From Blastocatellia bacterium (GTDB lineage: Bacteria; Acidobacteriota; Blastocatellia; Pyrinomonadales; Pyrinomonadaceae), in NCBI GenBank assembly GCA_003175865.1, contig PSRF01000436.1, forward strand, positions 1 to 8,060: a stretch of DNA of 8,060 nucleotides. The letters run 5' to 3'. The notes beneath the pieces are model-generated. The model had not been told where the DNA came from. It saw nothing but the letters and a program-made list of their open reading frames with translations, and did not search any database. Numbering within the stretch: position 1 is the stretch's first letter; the number at the start of each line of letters is the position of its first letter. Of this stretch, positions 6,690 to 8,060 are shown piece after piece. The position numbers and the translations under genes are program-made.

Positions 6690-6710
6690 CTTTGTACTTT
6701 GTTCTTTGTG
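6690..6710 (+). repeat. Heptamer tandem repeat (CTTTGTN)x3
   Basis: Three adjacent 7-bp units, CTTTGTA, CTTTGTT and CTTTGTG, start just after the stop of the first exported-protein gene. They differ only at the seventh base. The element fills much of the 56-bp gap between the paralogs and resembles the short tandemly repeated heptamers described in cyanobacteria. No function can be assigned. Confidence 0.7.
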
Positions 6711-6744
6711 CATTGAAGCGTTTCCTGAGTGAAACTTGTGTGCG

Positions 6745-7407
6745 ATGCTAATAAGACGATCGCCATCTCTGATCATATTTTTCTGTTGCTTTGCGCTGAT
6801 TTCAACTGCGCAGAATCAGAGTCCGACAGTTACTGAGCGCGCCTATCAAGACCGCGAAATCCTCTACGAACTACAGTCGCCTGAATCACACGCCTTTCGT
6901 ATCACTCATGACTACACAGTCCGAAACCCTGGCGAGAAATATTATTTCAACGTCGTGCGCGCCGGCAGTCATGTGACCGATCCCGAAAGCATCGATCTCG
7001 ACAGTGGTGAAAAGTTGAAGTGGGAAATCATTAATGGCAAGCAAGCCACTGAACGAAAACTTCCAATCGGGGAGGTAATCAAAGACGACAGTGAGATTGT
7101 AGTTACATATCTTGCGCATGCACTCGAACCGGGAACAACAAACAGAATTCGCTTGATGGAAACGTACGCCGATCCAAAGAGCTATTATCTAGATCGAGAT
7201 GAGTTGGTTTGGGATCGAACTTTCGGACGATTACGAAATACTGTTGTATTGCCACCAGGTTGGTACCTCACGAGTCTTCTGTCTCCCGCAACGATTCAAA
7301 CCTTAGCCGATGGAAGAGTGTCAATCTATGTCGTCAATCCGCGCAATGATGATGTTCGTGTCTATTTCCGCGCCCGCCGTCGAGTGAATCCCAACACTAC
7401 TCAATAA
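6745..7407 (+). CDS. Exported protein of unknown function, second of the tandem paralog pair
   Basis: A 220-residue protein from the ATG at 6745. An in-frame TTG at 6736 would add only three residues before the basic n-region, so the ATG is preferred. Signal peptide: MLIRR, then hydrophobic 8-20 (with two Cys at 14-15) and a likely cleavage near STAQ. The body aligns end to end with the preceding gene: YELQSPESHAF (41-51), YYFNVVRAGS (66-75), KLKWEIINGKQA (90-101), TYADPKSYY (140-148), VVLPPG (167-172), DGR (189-191), VNP (197-199) and ARR (209-211). By eye roughly a third of positions are identical, so the duplication is old. The C-terminal domain with VVLPPG is the best conserved. Spacing of 56 bp and the shared orientation suggest co-transcription. 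Function unknown; an envelope or periplasmic role is inferred from the signal peptide only. Confidence 0.82.
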   Translation: MLIRRSPSLIIFFCCFALISTAQNQSPTVTERAYQDREILYELQSPESHAFRITHDYTVRNPGEKYYFNVVRAGSHVTDPESIDLDSGEKLKWEIINGKQATERKLPIGEVIKDDSEIVVTYLAHALEPGTTNRIRLMETYADPKSYYLDRDELVWDRTFGRLRNTVVLPPGWYLTSLLSPATIQTLADGRVSIYVVNPRNDDVRVYFRARRRVNPNTTQ

Positions 7408-7424
7408 GCCTTTGAGGTGGACCA

Positions 7425-7441
7425 GGGTTGGTCGACAACCC
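7425..7441 (+). terminator. Hairpin downstream of the paralog pair, weak terminator candidate
   Basis: GGGTTG (7425-7430), loop GTCGA, CAACCC (7436-7441), 17 bp after the second paralog's stop. The stem is perfect but short, and the following CCTTCATCTC is a poor U-tract. Position favours a terminator; sequence is equivocal. Confidence 0.28.
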
Positions 7442-7471
7442 CTTCATCTCAGTGGATTTGTGCATTAATCG

Positions 7472-7562
7472 TTGACATCCGATACATCCGCGAAAAAAAG
7501 TGTTAATGATTTCTCCTCCGCGGTGTTATGTCTACAGGAACAACGAAGCTGTTTTCTACGTT
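7472..7562 (+). promoter_or_regulatory. Upstream region of the STAS gene with promoter-like elements
   Basis: TTGACA (7472-7477) is a perfect -35 box, but no good -10 lies 16-18 bp downstream; TTAATG at 7502 is 24 bp away. A 7-bp direct repeat, ACATCCG at 7475-7481 and 7484-7490, overlaps it and could be an operator. Further down, GGAAC (7537-7541), 17 bp, CGTT (7559-7562) resembles an ECF-sigma promoter and would give a leader of about 45-50 nt. None is decisive. Confidence 0.22.
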
Positions 7563-7600
7563 CTTACTAACGGTGACAGCAGACCGCACTAATACGGTTC

Positions 7601-7607
7601 AAAGGGG
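7601..7607 (+). promoter_or_regulatory. Ribosome binding site that fixes the STAS gene start
   Basis: AAAGGGG lies 9 nt before the ATG at 7617. It directly abuts the other in-frame ATG at 7608, which is too close to be used. It is the clearest Shine-Dalgarno sequence in the window. Confidence 0.65.
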
Positions 7608-7616
7608 ATGGTTTTT

Positions 7617-7985
7617 ATGCTGAAGGTTCACGCCAAAAAATTGGGTAATGTTACGGTTTTGTGTCTGCAGGGACAGATTGTGAATGGTGAAACGAAGGCT
7701 CTGCGAGACAGTATGAACTCAATGTTACAGACGTCCGTTTTAATCCTTGATTTCTCGCGTGTGACGACAGTCGATGCTCACGGTTTGGGAGTCTTGTTGG
7801 AGTTGCGTGCACAAACTGAAGAGAACGGAATTCGCTTCAAACTCATCAATGTGAGTAAACACCTCCTCAAAGTGTTTGAGATAACACGGCTCGATACTGT
7901 TTTCCAGATTAGTTCTGCAGTTGAATTCTTCCCGGCGGCGGCGAGCCATCGAGCAATGATGCAGGCTCTAAAATCATGTGCCTAA
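7617..7985 (+). CDS. STAS domain protein, anti-sigma-factor-antagonist (SpoIIAA-like) type
   Basis: Stand-alone STAS domain of 122 residues, the usual length. The fold is readable: strand VTVLCLQGQIV (12-22) with the G preceding the first helix, strand VLILDFSRVTTVD (41-53), the loop DAHGLGVLLELR (53-64), strand RFKLINVS (73-80), and the helix HLLKVFEITRLD (82-93). Such proteins bind anti-sigma kinases (partner switching) or act in stressosome and transporter complexes. SpoIIAA is controlled by phosphorylation of the Ser after the loop Asp (D-S-S-G-L). Here the loop is D53-A54-H55-G56-L57, with no Ser/Thr at that place, so this switch seems absent unless T50 or T51 serves. No anti-sigma kinase gene lies next to it in this window. 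Start at 7617 chosen from the ribosome binding site. Probably monocistronic. Family sure; partner unknown. Confidence 0.9.
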   Translation: MLKVHAKKLGNVTVLCLQGQIVNGETKALRDSMNSMLQTSVLILDFSRVTTVDAHGLGVLLELRAQTEENGIRFKLINVSKHLLKVFEITRLDTVFQISSAVEFFPAAASHRAMMQALKSCA

Positions 7986-8060
7986 CTTTGGAGTGCGGCG
8001 GACCCGGCTTCGCTCTGTAATTCGCACCTCACACTGCGCTGTAACAAAAGCGGCGCCAGG
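7986..8060 (+). repeat. Probable left part of a dispersed palindromic repeat, cut by the window edge
   Basis: Directly after the STAS stop comes CTTTGGAGTGCGGCGG, and the window ends with AAAAGCGGCGCCAGG. No ORF is credible here. The layout recalls, from memory, a long hairpin repeat in acidobacterial and verrucomicrobial genomes, whose other end reads CCGCCGCACTCC. The matching arm would lie beyond the window. Two related stretches, CGCTCTGTAA (8011-8020) and GCGCTGTAAC (8036-8045 region), add internal repetition. Confidence 0.45.

Noticed and set aside
6736..6738. TTG as the start of the second exported protein
   Set aside because: The ATG three codons later gives a better signal-peptide start; the TTG adds nothing and has no better ribosome binding site.
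7608..7610. ATG at 7608 as the start of the STAS protein
   Set aside because: The GGGG of the ribosome binding site touches it, leaving no spacing; the ATG at 7617 is 9 nt away.
1..8060. CRISPR array, defence system, phage or transposase genes
   Set aside because: No regularly spaced repeats with unique spacers, no nuclease, integrase or transposase motifs in any supported gene; kinases here are of the general signalling type.

Overview
The window looks like chromosomal DNA of an environmental bacterium with roughly balanced base composition. The best guess is Acidobacteriota, class Blastocatellia (Pyrinomonas-like). This rests on family recognition, not a search. The clues are two Hanks-type Ser/Thr kinases in styles common in that phylum (sensor/GAF/zinc-ribbon/kinase and kinase/TM/TolB-N-like/TPR), many short tandem and palindromic repeats, and weak Shine-Dalgarno sites. 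No phage, transposase, CRISPR, tRNA or rRNA gene is visible.

Layout. (1) Positions 1-1787, + strand: the 3' part of a membrane-anchored GAF/zinc-ribbon Ser/Thr kinase. Its reading frame is open to the left edge, so its true start lies outside the window. (2) Positions 1788-2644: a degenerate zone holding one intact minus-strand gene, a small ICMT/PEMT-type membrane methyltransferase (1901-2371). It is flanked on both sides by what look like eroded plus-strand C-termini of TPR-type kinases (1810-1882 and 2401-2496). (3) Positions 2645-5921, + strand: a probable two-gene operon, trhA/hemolysin III-type PAQR membrane protein followed 19 bp later by a large TPR Ser/Thr kinase. That kinase carries a low-complexity insert between DFG and SPE, encoded by an octamer tandem repeat inside an imperfect DNA palindrome. 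(4) Positions 6068-7407, + strand: two tandem paralogous exported proteins of unknown function, separated by a short spacer with a heptamer tandem repeat. (5) Positions 7617-7985, + strand: a single-domain STAS protein (anti-sigma-factor-antagonist type) with an ideal ribosome binding site but no serine at the usual phosphorylation position. (6) Positions 7986-8060: what looks like the left half of a dispersed palindromic repeat cut by the window edge.

How the genes may work together: the common theme is signalling and membrane state (two membrane-linked kinases, a PAQR membrane-homeostasis protein, a membrane methyltransferase, a STAS regulator). Only trhA and the TPR kinase are close enough to argue for co-expression. 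The rest may simply be neighbours. I see no defence island or biosynthetic cluster. The most noteworthy signals are the kinase gene relics, the repeat-derived insert in a kinase activation segment, and the tandem secreted paralogs.
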